From Clarireedia homoeocarpa (lineage: Eukaryota > Ascomycota > Leotiomycetes > Helotiales > Rutstroemiaceae): DNA of 64,000 nucleotides. Numbering within the stretch: position 1 is the stretch's first letter; each line of letters begins with the position of its first letter. Position numbers and translations under genes: made by a program. The notes beneath the pieces were generated by a model. That model made no database searches. It was not told where the DNA came from and saw nothing but the letters and a program-made list of their open reading frames with translations. The stretch is taken from the NCBI GenBank assembly GCA_001465935.1, contig LNKV01000030.1, positions 542,428 to 606,427 of the forward strand, given 5' to 3'. Below, one piece after another: positions 44,251 through 56,938 of the stretch.

Positions 44251-45640
44251 GCAAACCGCGAACGGAGGCCAGCTAGGTATTTGGATGCAGTGGTTAGCTG
44301 GGTAGCTGGGTAGCTACATCAGAACCTCATCCTTGGGTATAGTGTTAACGAGGTTGCCAAATGTAATGTCGTGCGGACCGGGAAAGGTCTCAGTTTGGTA
44401 GTGCAACAACAGCAATTAAACGCTAAAGGCACAGCGTAGTAGTAAGATAACTTCAGCTCCTCAACTCAAAGGAGCCACCGGGAGGAGTCCGAACCTGATT
44501 GGATTTCATCCCACCTTGCACGTGATGATTTATTTATTTTTCCGACCAACCTGGGCTAGAAGCGGCGCGGCGATTTTCTGAATGGCTGCATGGGTGTAGA
44601 CTTGAGTTAGCGGACCGGGAGGCGTAAGCAAGCTCGGTGATGATCATGAGGCTTGGCAGCGCATGCAGCGGACCGCTTTGTGCTCCAAACGTTCGTACGT
44701 CAAAGGTCGCGAGCCGCGGCGCAATCTCAACGTCATTTTACTTTGAAAGCACGAAGGACTCGCAGTTTCTATGCAGACGCAGCTTCTATGCAGATACAGC
44801 GTAAGCACTGGGGACGAAGAAGTCGATGGAACAATGTTCTACATCGGGACCTCCGCAACGACACAACATAGCTGAGGGATCGTCGTGTTGCGCGTGTACC
44901 AGCCTCAATCCCTCGCTAGCACAGCTGTAGTTGAGTGTACTGTACTCCGTACGCATGATAAGCATCCGAAAACAAGACACTTTGTATCCTTTGGGTCACA
45001 TTGGCAGCGAGCGACAAATAGGTATTCCGCTGCAGGCGGTGAGAAAGCAACGGTCTCGCCATCATCCATCCAGTCAAGCCAGTCTCGGTCTGCCGTCGTA
45101 ATTTCGTATGTCTCTGTTCGTCCGCCCTCTCACCAAAAATGGTTCCGGCAGATGGGTCCACGCGGGATGCCTCTTCTCACATGCACAAGACCCTCCCAGC
45201 AACCAACCAAGGCTAACTCAAGGGGGCTGTTCTTTTGCGGCCCAATCAGAATCGCCGCATGTCTTCACACTTTGTACTATCTTTCCACATGGCCGTTGTC
45301 GGTTAGATCGCGTCTTACTTACATAATTCGCAGCTCCAAAAAAGAGTTCCATGCCAAGGTATCGCGGGTATCCATCAAGGTGCTCATTTTGCTCATCGCA
45401 CTCTTTGCACTCACTTTCACTCTCGCTCTGGGCCGTCGCAAGACAAGCGCACAAGCACATAAGCACACAAGCACAACAGCCCTCCCCTTTCTCTTTTCGC
45501 ACGAGCCGAACTGGGCATAATGATGTTATTCCGCTGCCCGCCGGGCCAAATATTTGTCTTTCGGCTTACTTTTTCATATCTCTTATGAAAGACGGAGTTT
45601 GCTGTGAATAATTCCTTTTCCCCGGCTCGACCCTTCTGCT

Positions 45641-45709
45641 TTTTCTTCTTCTTCTTCTTCTTCTTCTTCTTCTTCCTCCTCTTCCTCTTCCTCTTCCTCT
45701 TCTTCTTCC
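45641..45709. repeat. CTT/CCT microsatellite
   Basis: About 70 bp of CTT triplets passing into CCT and CTTCCT units. The poly-Glu and poly-Arg frames on the opposite strand come from it. Confidence 0.9.
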
Positions 45710-46279
45710 ATACAGAACAAACTTGTGTGTGCAGTGTGTTTGGTTGGTTCCCTTGTACTGCACGACCCCAATGACGCTTTGTTGCTATCGTTATATTTAT
45801 ATCGTTGCAACCCTTCCTCGAGTGGCCGCCCCCGCTAGTTTTCTGCCTCACAAGGTATTTTCCATTTTCCATTACCAATCGTATCCATATTTAAATCTCC
45901 AATTTTCCCCTCATGCTGAAAGGATTTACCCACTGACGAAATCGACGATTAGCTACGAGACACTTTAGCCCTCGGCTTCCCTTCGGACCTGTCAACTTTC
46001 ATATCTATCCATCTCATCTCATTACCTTCGTGCTCCTCCTCCGCGCTATCACCGAAAAGCTCGACTCCATAAGGTCTTAGCTTCGAAAGAGCTTTCAGTA
46101 TTGAAGTCGATCCACTGCATAAGCTGAAACCGGCCCTACACGATTAACGACGACAAAAAAAAATTCTTGATCGGTATATAGATACAAGAGCGCCAAAGGA
46201 CTATTCAGCGCGTTGATCTGGAGAAGAGAAGGAGGAACAATAGGGGTGGCTGCGGTGAAAGGATTCGTGGGCGTTGAGT

Positions 46280-47864
46280 ATGTCGACATACACAGTTGAG
46301 GTGGAGTGCGGATCCGGAAATGACTACGATGGGCGAATAGGCGAGAGGATTTCCTCGATATTTGTGATCGGAGTTGGGTCTATGTTGGGTATGTTTCGCG
46401 CGTTGCGGCGTAAAGGCTCCGTCTGCGTAGGGAATGTCTGAGCTAATATTGTCAACAGGTGCATTACTTCCAATTGCTGCTGCAAGGACAAAACGCATGA
46501 AGGTTCCGCCGTTGGCGTTCTTTATTACGAAGTACTTTGGTACGTACAATGCGCTGTTCTCAATTGTTGGATATGGAGACATATCGCCAACCCGCCGATG
46601 GTTGACCTATGTCCAACATCGTATTCAATGTCTCCCTCGTAGTCTACTGTGAAACATTTCTTTTCAGATGCTAACCGCAATCCTGAATCTAGGCTCTGGT
46701 GTGATTATTGCAACAGCTTTCATACACGTAAGTCTACTTTCTCCACTGTCACTCGTTAGAATTGTCTCAGCTCGACATCGTCTAACACTCAATAGCTACT
46801 GGCTCCGGCTTCAAGTAACCTCACTTCGCCATGCTTAACGGGTCCGATTACGGAATATGACTGGGCTGCAGGAATTGCACTAATGACGATTTTCACAATG
46901 TTCTTCATCGAACTCATGGCATCCAGATTCGATGTATTTGGGGAGAATAGCCACGATCTCGAAGCTGCCGATCCATCAAAAAGTATCATGAGACAAGGTG
47001 AGAAACTTGGCCCAATGACACCATTCAAAGATGGTAAGCATATTTTACTCTATTTCAACCTTGGTCTTCCCCTCCATAGTTACGATAAAAGCTCTTGCTT
47101 TACTTTTGCTGCTTAGTAACTTCGTGTGTATTGATGTCAACACCATACTTACAACTTTCTTAGCATCACCTCAACCATCGACAGAGAACAGCTACATGGA
47201 AGCTGCCGAGAGGTCTGCTGAGACACTGAATCACAACCAAGTGGTCATGGTAGAAGATGGCCCATCAAAATCGCGGACCAGTATTCCCGGACGACCGGAT
47301 GATCTATCATATCCACCAGGAGGTGAAGACCATTTGGGTCACCAACGAGAACATGTAATTGATGATGATCATTTCGCTGCTCAAATGACCGCTATATTTA
47401 TCCTTGAATTCGGTGTTATATTCCACTCAATCTTTATTGGTCTTACACTTGCGGTTACTGGGTCTGAATTCACCGTCCTCTACATTGTTCTTGTCTTCCA
47501 TCAAACATTTGAAGGCCTTGGTCTTGGATCCCGTCTCGCTACCACTCAATGGCCGAAATCAAAACGTTGGTTACCATGGGCTCTAGGCTCAGCATATGGT
47601 GTCACCACACCCATCGCCATCGCCATAGGTCTAGGTGTGCGCAGCACTTTCGCTCCCGGAAGCCAAAAAACCATGATCATCAATGGTGTGTTCGACTCTA
47701 TTAGTGCAGGTATTCTCATCTATACAGGTTTGGTGGAATTGATGGCTCACGAATTCATGTTCAATCCGGAGATGCGAAAAGCGTCAATGAAGATGCTTCT
47801 CTTTGCGTTTGGGTGCATGTGTCTTGGAGCAGGCTTGATGGCGTTACTTGGAAAATGGGCATGA
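46280..47864 (+). CDS. ZIP-family zinc/iron transporter (Zrt1/Zrt2 type)
   Basis: Five exons, 46280-46388, 46459-46539, 46693-46727, 46796-47033 and 47164-47864, encode 387 residues. All junction phases agree; exon 3 is only 35 nt (SGVIIATAFIH). Membrane segments: SSIFVIGVGSMLGALLPIAA, ITKYFGSGVIIATAFIHLL, IALMTIFTMFFIEL, then a cytosolic variable loop with His residues (GHQREH...DDDH), and four to five more helices after it. The ZIP metal-binding helices are clear: FGVIFHSIFIGLTLAV and VFHQTFEGLGLGSRL. It should import Zn2+ (or Fe2+) across the plasma membrane. Fungal ZIPs are often zinc-repressed; no site is claimed here. Confidence 0.93.
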
Positions 47865-49242
47865 GTTTTAGGACTCAATGGCGAAGTTTAAAAATGTATC
47901 GCTATGCCATGATTTCTTTTTAGGTACATTGGGAACGTGTCGATGTCCAGACGGATGTGATCCGGAGAAGTCGACTAGGGGTTGGCGTTTAAGGAAGACC
48001 AAGAGATAGATACACGAGCTACAGTTGCTCGCGTTCGAATTATATTTACTTATTTTCATGTGTAGAGATAAAAGTTATAGATGAATATTATTTACTGGTG
48101 AGAGGTGGTTTAATAGCTGCCCAGTGTAGGCCATAGTGCGCCCGTGCAGTAGTGCACCTATTTCTTGGCATACAAATAGTACACTGCCTATATATAGCCA
48201 TTTATATGCACTACTACTTATACATTTGCTAGCCCTCTGTACGCACTAGTAGTACAATTTGTTTTGGGATCTTTCCAAACAGCGCTAATTTACACGGTGT
48301 ACACTATTGCTTACACTGTACTGTACAATAGCTGAGCTGCTTTTGTCTCCCTTTCATTTGCAAGTAGAAGAAAACTATTGTGATTAACTTATATAATTGT
48401 TTACTTTGTGTTTTGTACATGGAATCACTCGGCAGGTAGTCACTAAGTTATACTAGTACTACTACAGACTGCTCATCTTATCGGTCGAAATATACGTTAG
48501 TGCGGTAGGTAGTTGAAGCGAGAAAATTTCCCGCTGACTTGGAGTCGGATGGGAGCAGGTATGGTAGGAATCTCGAGATGTAGATGTAGTGTTGTGGTAA
48601 ATATACGTACGGAAGTTAGTCAGTTATAAAGAAGAGAAATATAAAAGAGAAATTGAAGTGGTTGGAGTTCGTACCCAGTACAAAGTACTTAGCTCCTGCC
48701 TGGGTTGCGTATAATATAGGTTCTTTGTAAGAACCCGGTACAGTATCGCAGCTACTAGGCTGGTTGGTTACTTGTTTCTATCTCCTGCGTCTGCCTTCTG
48801 TCTAGGTTATTCTCTTACAATCCGAGGTTTGGCAATCTTGTAATTAAGCTCCCCGAATTGCATTAACGGCTAGGCTCTCTTTTGTGAAGCTTTGAAGTCA
48901 ATACTAAATCTTTGTAAAGAGGGATCTAAATAGCAGTATATAATACTACATCCAAACCAGGTCCAAATATGCTAGTGTAAGAGCGAAGCGACTAAAATGG
49001 CAAGGCATATTAGCAACTAGCTCAGGGTTGTGAGCGCTCAAGCCCAGCCGCGTAACTAAATCTGAGACGATGTGTGTTTGATGCATTTTATCATAACACT
49101 GTGCCACAATTCCAAATGCTTTTTATTTGGTGAGAGAAAATATACAGCTATATCGGGAAATTTTTTAAAGGGCATAAATTTGGGCAGAAGGCGGCTATGC
49201 TTGATGTAATATTCTACTGTTAAATATATATGTAGTCTCTCG
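47865..49242. other. 1.4-kb A+T-rich region upstream of an orphan gene
   Basis: No ORF is supported. It is rich in TATA and short palindromic strings (48170-48310) and holds one copy of the diverged repeat described at 48631-48770. Confidence 0.5.
48631..48770. repeat. diverged direct repeat, left copy (A)
   Basis: Shares AGAGAAATTGAAGTGGTT, ACTTAGCTC, a CCTRGGTTGCG block and AGCTACTAGGC in the same order with 51143-51255. Copy A has extra bases, including GGTTCTTTGTAAGAACC, a small hairpin. Together with copy B it brackets the orphan gene at 49.3-50.9 kb. Confidence 0.65.
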
Positions 49243-49314
49243 ATGCCGATTCGCCTCTTCTCAACATCAAATTCCCTTGTTGAAAAAGGAAGACTTTACA
49301 TCATAGATTTCACT

Positions 49315-50870
49315 ATGCCAGATACAACTGCTTCTCGCTCCGGCGAGGGAGACTCCGTTATTGATGAAGAGAACTTAATAGACTCTGCAGCCTGGAAAAT
49401 CAGCAACATTATATTTTACTACGAAGAGGACATGATCGAAGGGCAGGAGGCAGCCAGCGCATCGAGGAGGCACAATCTAGTCGCTCAATGGTATAAGTGG
49501 TGTGATCTCGAATACCCTGGAACTGGGCTACACGACTGGGACAACACAGCAACTGCAGCTGGAGAAGATGTTGACATTAGACTGCTAACTCGGGGATGCC
49601 CGATTGCTGGTTACGCTATTTTACTTTTTCATGAAGCCTGCTATGCCGTGGACAGAGCCTTTTGTAGCACGGACATGGAGGCTCTCGCAAAGGTGACAGC
49701 GTGGCACATGCCACAGGAAATAAGGGCCTGCAAGTATCTCATGTCTCAGGACATGATACTTTGGTGGACATCAGAGCTAGCGGATCTGGAAAACGAAGTA
49801 ATGGATCCATTTTCGAGACAAGTGCCTCTCTCCAACAGAATAGAGGAATTACAGAAATGTCTCGCAAGATTAGAGGCCGTAATGGAGCTTGGGGAAGGGA
49901 TCGGAACGAACATTTGGACCACAATGGGAGAGCAGTTTAGTAAGACACCGGACGGTCTTGGCAATGCTATTGATGATAGAGTAGAGAGATTGGAAACCTC
50001 TGTCGTAAAACTATGTAAAGCTCTACAGTACAACAAAGAAAACAGGACGATGTTGCATCAAAAACAAGTCTTCCCACTAACTACAAGCTCTTGGAATCGA
50101 ACGGTAGGTTTCTCAAGGACGCCTATATTTGGGAATAATAGCGCTGATATTGTCATTAGGTATTAGACGACGAATTCCACATGCAGCTTCTACATCAACC
50201 AACGGGCATGATTTGGGGACTGATCAGCCATCTAGTTTAAACGAAGAGAACAGTAGGTACTGAAGTCATGATCTTAAACTATTGCTCTTAACAATTCAGT
50301 CGCAGTGGCGTTAGATGTTGCACCATCCATCCCGGTTGATCCTCCTCTAAGGTTGACACTGCCTACACCTGGTCTTCAACACTTGCCAATATTGCCATCA
50401 CTATTTGCACTTGCTATGAGCCATTTCGAAACATCCAGAGCACGATGCAATGTGAGTGGATTCTTAGCATGGTTTAGTCATGGAGAAACGGCAAGCGTCA
50501 TAACACTTTGTTCTGTGGTCGCAAGTGTATTCTTCCTGGGCTGGTCGGCCAAATCCGCCAACTCGCTGTCTGGAAATATATCTCAATCCATAAGTTACTG
50601 TCCATTCTATCGACCTATCTAGTTGCCGCTACAACCATTCGCACCGGGCCAGTAGGCCTCCGGTATAAGTCTTGGTTTTGGCTCTGGCTATCTGCAAGTG
50701 TTTTGATTACTGTGTTAGGCTTGAGCTTGTTTACTGCAAGTCCCCTAGTTTCAACGATATTGCTCTGGGCTGGGGCATTTACACAAGTAGTTGTTCCACC
50801 TTTGACCGTTACGAAGGCTGGGGCAGCAGAGACAAGAAACACAGATGATGTTGAACGTTATGGAGATTAA
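49315..50870 (+). CDS. orphan gene, probable C-terminal membrane anchor, function unknown
   Basis: Best model: exons 49315-50107, 50160-50252, 50300-50451 and 50526-50870, giving 460 residues; an in-frame ATG at 49243 would add 24. The first exon alone is an unambiguous open frame of over 260 codons. It reads DSAAWKISNIIFYYEEDMIE, ARREHN-like polar stretches, LLTRGCPIAGYAILLFHEAC and a short coiled-coil-like NRIEELQKCLARLEAVME. The last exon has hydrophobic helices LLSILSTYLVAATTI, WFWLWLSASVLITVLGLSLF and PLVSTILLWAGAFTQVVV. Phases close across all junctions, but the first donor (GTTTCT) is weak and the third intron is uncertain. I recognise no family. It is bracketed by two copies of a diverged direct repeat and flanked by empty A+T-rich DNA. 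Confidence 0.5.
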
Positions 50871-51484
50871 TAGTACAAGGTTAGGAGATTCCCAGGGAAC
50901 TTTTGTCTATCTATAGTATGTTCCCATGCCATTGCATCTAAGAAGATTAAAGCACATAACACTGATGGCCTGATTTTATGGACCAAAACTGTACATATAC
51001 TACAATTTTCTTCTCAAGAGATGGAGGGAGGTGCAGGAGGGTTGTATAGACTAGTAGAGATTATTAAAGAGTATCCACATTCCCTTGGGTGACAGGTGGA
51101 GAAGAGAATCCCGGGGAGTTGAAGTAGGATTGTACGAACCTATGAAGAAGAGAAATTGAAGTGGTTTGAGCACATGCCCTGTACTTAGCTCACACCTAGG
51201 TTGCGCCTGGGTCCTTCGTACCTGGTATCTTAGCTACTAGGCCGTTTGCTTGCCTCCCACTCCTGTCACCTGCCTGCCTGGATTGCTCTCTCACACCTTG
51301 CGTTGTTCTTCCTTCCTATCTTCACACGTGACAAATCAATCAGTCCATCCTTCGATAAATGGATTTATATCCCAATCACTTGATTGGATTCGTACAATCG
51401 ATATCACTCACCACTTTCAATACCATAATCATTTGAGCTATCCTAATCATCTCGCTTGGATGTTCATTCGGCGTTAACTCACCA
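50871..51484. other. intergenic with right copy of the diverged repeat
   Basis: About 600 bp without a supported ORF; contains repeat copy B. Confidence 0.5.
51143..51255. repeat. diverged direct repeat, right copy (B)
   Basis: In order: AGAGAAATTGAAGTGGTT, TACTTAGCTCACACCTAGG, TTGCGCCTGGGTCC, CTGGTATCTTAGCTACTAGG. Matches copy A at 48631-48770 in the same orientation with several indels. Confidence 0.65.
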
Positions 51485-52051
51485 ATGCCGGTCATCCACC
51501 TAAACCAGTCACTCACCAAACGCCAATCACCTTACCCAGTACCAGATCACACATCCAAAGACAAATTCCACAATGCCTACGAACTACATCCAAGAAAACC
51601 TAAAACCTACTCCGCGCCGCTTCTTTGCCCCGTATCTCACTCGCCACTCTCACCCACGGATCTCCACGACCGCAGTCCTACATCAGCGACATCCAGTCTT
51701 CGCCGCAGCGCATCTGGACCTCGGCCGGCTCGTTGCCGATATGAATGTGATTCCAGCCGGGGTGGATATGAATGAGATGGGCATGAAGAGAACGAGGTGC
51801 GCCAATGATAGCCCAATCATCCATCAAATATGAATGAGGATGAAGATCACAGTTATGCATAGTTCTATTCAATTAATCCAATCCAATCCTTTGACAACAG
51901 ACCGCATTTATACCCCGAACCACTGCTAACAGACAGCCCGCACTAACATCTATTACGGCCGTAGTCCAGCGATGAGGAATGGATCAACGAACACGCACTT
52001 GCTCTAGTTGCTGAACAAAAAAGGGAAGCTGAAGAACACCAGAGTGAGTGA
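51485..52051 (+). CDS. possible small two-exon gene, doubtful
   Basis: An ATG frame at 51485 (MPVIHLNQSLTKRQSPYPVP, later SPTSATSSLRRSASGPRPAR) reaches a stop at about 51773. An acidic coding-like stretch follows at 51965-52051 (SSDEEWINEHALALVAEQKR then EAEEHQSE, TGA) directly after a CCGTAG acceptor-like site. I could not fix the donor that joins them. A further Asn/Asp/Glu-rich frame (52065-52211, GFNDDSNNHNDKEDNARSQH) may be an alternative 3' end. No family is recognised. It could equally be a decayed gene. Confidence 0.3.
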
Positions 52052-52211
52052 ATTAGCCTTAGCGGAAGGACAAGCACAATCCGGTTTCAACGACGATAGC
52101 AACAACCACAACGACAAGGAAGATAACGCTAGAAGTCAACATAACACCGAAGCACAACATGACAGCGTTTCCGGGAGCGAAGGAAACCACAGTAATAATG
52201 AGATAGGATAA

Positions 52212-53440
52212 GCCGCCACGATGACGACCGGTACCACCGGTCAAGGACCCCAAGGTTAGTACCCTCACCTCCACCCCTACACATAAGCGGAAGAGACCCT
52301 TGACTTCAAGCACAGGACGTGCGCTATATATTTAGAGGAGCATCAGCCATCTACGAGAAAAAACCCAGTTCATTGAAGGAAGAAAACGCAGAGGAGGAAG
52401 GGGAGGGAGTGAGAAGACGTGATACAAGCCAGTTGCAGGCATAATTTTTTTTAGGAAGGAAATGTATCTTCCGATGGCTGGAGTGGTCCAGGACAGGAAC
52501 GTGTCCGATGAGCAAGCAGGAGATTACCCGACCGACCGACCGACTTGTTCCTGAACCCGAGGTTTAATATAGAGGCCAGTAAGGTGCGGATGGAGGAGTT
52601 GCTTGAGGATGAGGGTAGGGGAGGGGAGGTCAGGATAGGATCCTATGCGAGAGCGGGCGGGGGGCCTTAGGGACTCGATAACGGCGCGGTTTTTAGCGAT
52701 AGAGTCAGCTACACAGAGGGGTATCAAAGAAGGAGGAACAAGCATGGAAATGAGCCAAAGGGGCGGGTGGGAAACGAAGATTTTTAAGAGAGAATGAGAA
52801 TGTAATAGAAGTACAATACAACTAATAGCAACCAAATCAAAAAGTTATGACGAATGGTACAAGTCATGAGCGAGGAGCGCAATCGTCTCGTTTGCACTTT
52901 TCTTTTTCAGAATTCAGAATCCATCAGTTCCAACAGTTCCACGAAAACAACAGTCGCTTCAACGGCTTGAGTAACAAGTACACGATGCAAACAAAATCAC
53001 ATCATCTCTGATGCCAAAATTTAAGCGCCAGCTACATATCCCATTGTGATCTTGGACTTGGATTATCATTTGGCATAGTGGGGTCTTTCCCCTAATCATG
53101 ATAACGGTAGAACTATAGCTGCGGATTATGTGTCCAATCTAACCAAACATTGTAGCACTTGCTACCGCATCGGAACCAGCTTAGCCCTCTTAAGAGCATT
53201 TACTTTCCACATCTTCAGCCAATAAGGGATCTAGTTGAGGTCTGGTAATTTCGTGATGAATAATAAACAGTAAAAAAAAAAAGATAATATGCAACATCAC
53301 ATCCTTTACACTCCCAAGTCTTTCCCATTTCACCCTTTGCCCAACCACCCATCCATGCCTTCCCCAGCCTCCCTTCCATTGCATTATTTCACATCCATCC
53401 GTTTCTTTGTTCATTTCTTCCACGACTTTTATTGCCTTCT
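52212..53440. other. 1.2-kb intergenic stretch
   Basis: No supported ORF. It contains a CCGA tetranucleotide run (about 52530-52545), a near-palindromic GACCGGTACCACCGGTC at about 52225-52241 and, at the right, the 3' UTR of the mannosyltransferase. Confidence 0.5.
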
Positions 53441-55198
53441 TCACGGGCTTGCCCAGCCACCAGCAACATCTACCCATTCAGCCAAACAACTTCCTTGTTT
53501 ACCTTCCACATCTACAATATCCGTGTCACATCTACACCTACACCCAACGCCATTCTCCTTCACAGGATCCCAGTCGTCCCAGTACTCGTCCTCTTCCTTT
53601 CGTTTCTTCTCATCCAGGGTGGTCATTTCGAGGTACGGTTCTCGCTTTTGTTGGCGCGCAGGGGCGTTTGCTGGGCAATGCTGAATTGTTGTATGTCTGT
53701 AACCGAAATCACGGAAGTAGTGGATATCTCGAGGAGCAAGGAGGGCCCCAGCTGCCAAAGAGTGGATAGGTGCATCACCCCACTAGATAATCGTTAGTTC
53801 CAGCCCAGTTATTGCTATGATGGTCAAACTCACTCTCTCCATCCAGAACCCTCCACTGCGATCCATCATCTGGAAGAAGTCTTCGTACGGCTTACTTCTG
53901 AACCAACTGAGTCTAGCAATTTCGAAGTTCGACCAGAAATGGCACATGTTGTATTTCTCTCCTTCCATAGCCTCAGGATCAATTTCTGGTATCGAAGCAT
54001 GATTTGGATCACCTCGAAGGATTTCCTCAGGTAACGGTGCCTTGTAAGCTGGATCATCCTCTGGCACCTCCTTTGGCACCTCTGGCGGAGGCTCCACGAA
54101 CATTTCCCACAGTCCTTGCGACGTAATATTATTGACTCGTTTGTATGCGGATGCGTAACGGAAAATGTTCGGAACGGTCTCCTTCAGCTCCTTTACGGCA
54201 ATTGTGAACCCATATGTCTTGTTCGCTTCGATCATCTTGAGGAATGGATCACTAGAGATTTGTCAGTTTGATCTGCAGAGTGCCCACTGAACCAAGACAT
54301 ACTATGTAATATCACAGAAATACTTGATCTCTGGCTCTAGACGCCAGTACCACTCATATTTAGCCAAAAGCTCATGTTTATAAAAGAATCTAGAACGTCT
54401 GTTAGCACTCCTCGAACTATCCACAAGGCAAATTTATGGCCGTTCGCATACCCAGAGTAGAATCTGCACATAGCATGATAACTCTCCATACCACCATACA
54501 TAATAGCAGCATCTCCTTGTTTTGCGATACCTTCCTTGGCAACTTTAGGATCGATCCAATCTGGGAATCCCCACATCGAAGGGTCGATGGTTCCGAACTC
54601 GCATGGTGCACTTGTGTAGTTTTGAATGACCTCTTTGAACGTCGAGTTGAAATCCTGGTCGTTGAGGAAAACATATGGGTAGTGATACCATCTGTTGAAA
54701 TGTCTTTCGATCGACTTCACGGATTGAATAACACCTTCCAACTCCTTGTTTCTTGCCAGCACCACGAATGCTGCATTTGCTCTCGGTTGACTTGTGTCAG
54801 GTTCCGCGCATCCTGTCACAAATACCTTATCATGTTGTTCACTGATCCTCCTGTAGAAAAAAAAAAGTAGTGTCAGTCTTGGCACTCTAACGATAGCAGC
54901 AGATGGATGGAAATCCAACAACGTACCTAATAGCTGGTGGTGCTCCAGCTGGCATTAGAATCCCAACACCTGATTTAGGATGTCGGATGAAAAGCACCAA
55001 AATCAATACAACGACGATACATGGAAATAATAAAACAACGCCGAGAGGTATCGAAATGCTGGAATTGCCCTTTAATCGGAGCGGCCGCCTGAAGAACGCC
55101 AATCTAGATGTGATCTTTGTCTTTCCCTTCTTCTCGTCGCCTAAAGGCAACTGAGGCGCTGAAGGTATACGCTTCATGACTCTTTGAACGAACCCCAT
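53441..55198 (-). CDS. KTR-family alpha-1,2-mannosyltransferase (Kre2/Mnt1 type, GT15)
   Basis: Five exons, 55198-54927, 54850-54452, 54389-54303, 54251-53834 and 53782-53441, encode 505 residues; all phases close. Topology is type II Golgi: a basic cytosolic tail of about 45 residues, then one anchor (SIPLGVVLLFPCIVVVLILV, about 49-70), then the lumenal domain. GT15 features: ANAAFVVLARNKELEGVIQS, RWYHYPYVFLNDQDFNSTFK, MYGGMESYHAMCRFYSGFF, KYEWYWRLEPEIKYFCDIT and YNMCHFWSNFEIARLSWFR, whose Glu corresponds to the proposed nucleophile of Kre2. The end, GGFWMERWGDAPIHSLAAGA then CPANAP, is conserved. It adds alpha-1,2-mannose to O- and N-glycans of cell-wall proteins. Confidence 0.94.
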
Positions 55199-56938
55199 AT
55201 CGATTGTTATTGATAGTGTCGAGTTCGATGGTGGACAAAATGTTCGGATAGGGGGGAAATTCTATATCGATTCCAAATTCGAGTTATAAGGACACACCAC
55301 CACTCACTCTACTACCCCAGTATAGTTATAGTATGTTCGTGAATGATGCTTTTTATTATTACAAAAAAATAAATTTTTCGAGATGAGAGGAAATTGGAAT
55401 ATTCGAGGTTGTTCGAATCGAAAAAGATGTGCGAACCCCCGAGGCCGTTTCGTATTTTGGCAGAGCAAGTTTTCGTTATCTGCAGGAAAAGGGACGATTG
55501 CACTTTTCTAACGAGCGGCAGGAGGAGTATGTCCTCGACGATAGAAACAGCTTGCGATGACGCGTCTGGATGGGTAGAGCCGCCGCCAGCATTTAAAGGA
55601 AGGAAGAAAACCAGATTCCGTATGCTTGGGACGATGAAAGCAATTGGGGGGGATGAATATTATGACATGAAAAGGGATTTGGGGGAAGGATTGTATGGAG
55701 AAGGAGGAAGAAAAATGATTATTTGGAGGTATCGTTGTCAATGGGCTAGAACGACTGGGGTGGGTTTGGTGGGTGCGGTGGGAATACAAGTGTGTACCAC
55801 AGAATGGAAAGGTGAAAAAGCGGGAAAAAGGCCAAAATTCCGTATAAAATCTATTCCGTATAAAATCAATTCCGTTGCTTAATGGGGGAAGAGTGTGCAC
55901 TCGTGGAACGTTTCGAGAAGCTTAAGAGAGAAGTTTTGGGAATTTAGAAGGGTATTCCGAGCTTCGTGGCGTTGGATTTTAAGAAATTTAAGAATTTTAT
56001 AGATATTTTAGAGTTAGTTTAGGGGATCTGGGGGGCGATGTGTAGCGATAAGATCCTGAATTTGAGTGGCTCCAGTGGCTCTAGTGGATGACAACCGGGT
56101 GATAAGCAGTGGACTCTGAAGAACACGAAGAAGGCGAAGAACACGAAGAAGGCAAAGAAGGAGGCAGAAGGCAGAAAGCACAAACCTGAGGAATAAATTC
56201 TGCATGAGTCTCGCTTGAACAAACGCTCTGAGTGGATGAGCTCTGGATAAATACGGCTATGGCAGTTCAAAAGGACAAATGTTCGTTCCCCTGAATGATC
56301 TGCTCTGCTAGAACTAGTGCTAGCACGTGTTCAAGAAGCAAGAGATGGGGATGGGGACACCCATTAAACAACAAGCTGTAGCCATACATATACTTACAGC
56401 AGGACCTTATAATGAAGTGCTCACCCCATCTTGACCAATCCCAACTTGAGCAGAGGGCATCGGAAGAAACCATCCTACCGAGTATATCAGATCCACAGCC
56501 ATATAAACGCACTCTCGACGTCAATTCCGAACCTTAACATCAAAACAAAGACTTTCCCGAGTTCTTATCCGGATAATCAGCCGAAGGAACAGCTTCCGTG
56601 CTCGCCGAGTCTCAACAATAAATACAAAAAGAAGTCCAAGTTGTGCCCTCGAGCTGCCCAAGTAAACTTAGCGCTTCCCGGCCGATGCACTAGAATATTT
56701 CGGTACCGCAGCCGCAGCACCAACTTCCACTACACAGGCCAATTTTATATGAGGACCTTAACCATCCAAATACGAACATTATATCAACAGAACAACTCAA
56801 TTGAAACCCCTCTCACCCTCACAAGCAAATTCCAATCTCAGCGCCCAAAACCCCAAAAGCTCCCTCAAAAACCCCCAAACTCCTTCCACCCATCCATTCC
56901 AAGAACCAAACGCACCTCCCCCTTCCCCCAAAAAGACA
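55199..56938. other. 1.7-kb intergenic region, divergent promoters
   Basis: Promoters of the mannosyltransferase (minus) and the DUF4604-type gene (plus). The 55394-55882 frame opens at TTG and has no family resemblance. The small repeat GAAGAACACGAAGAAGGC occurs nearly twice at about 56117-56160. Confidence 0.5.

Larger units (their letters stand above)
43745..46279. other. 2.5-kb intergenic region between MDM10 and the ZIP transporter
   Basis: It holds a broken ORF (43894-44250, listed), a small TAGCTGGG triplication near 44295-44315 and a CTT/CCT microsatellite (45641-45709). Long frames near 45.0-45.8 kb come from repetitive codons and are not supported. The last 500 bp are probably the transporter's promoter and leader. 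Confidence 0.5.

Noticed and set aside
45417..45878. 153-codon minus frame with poly-Lys/Arg
   Set aside because: Produced by the CTT/CCT microsatellite.
55394..55882. 162-codon plus frame upstream of the mannosyltransferase
   Set aside because: Opens at TTG and matches nothing; lies in promoter DNA.
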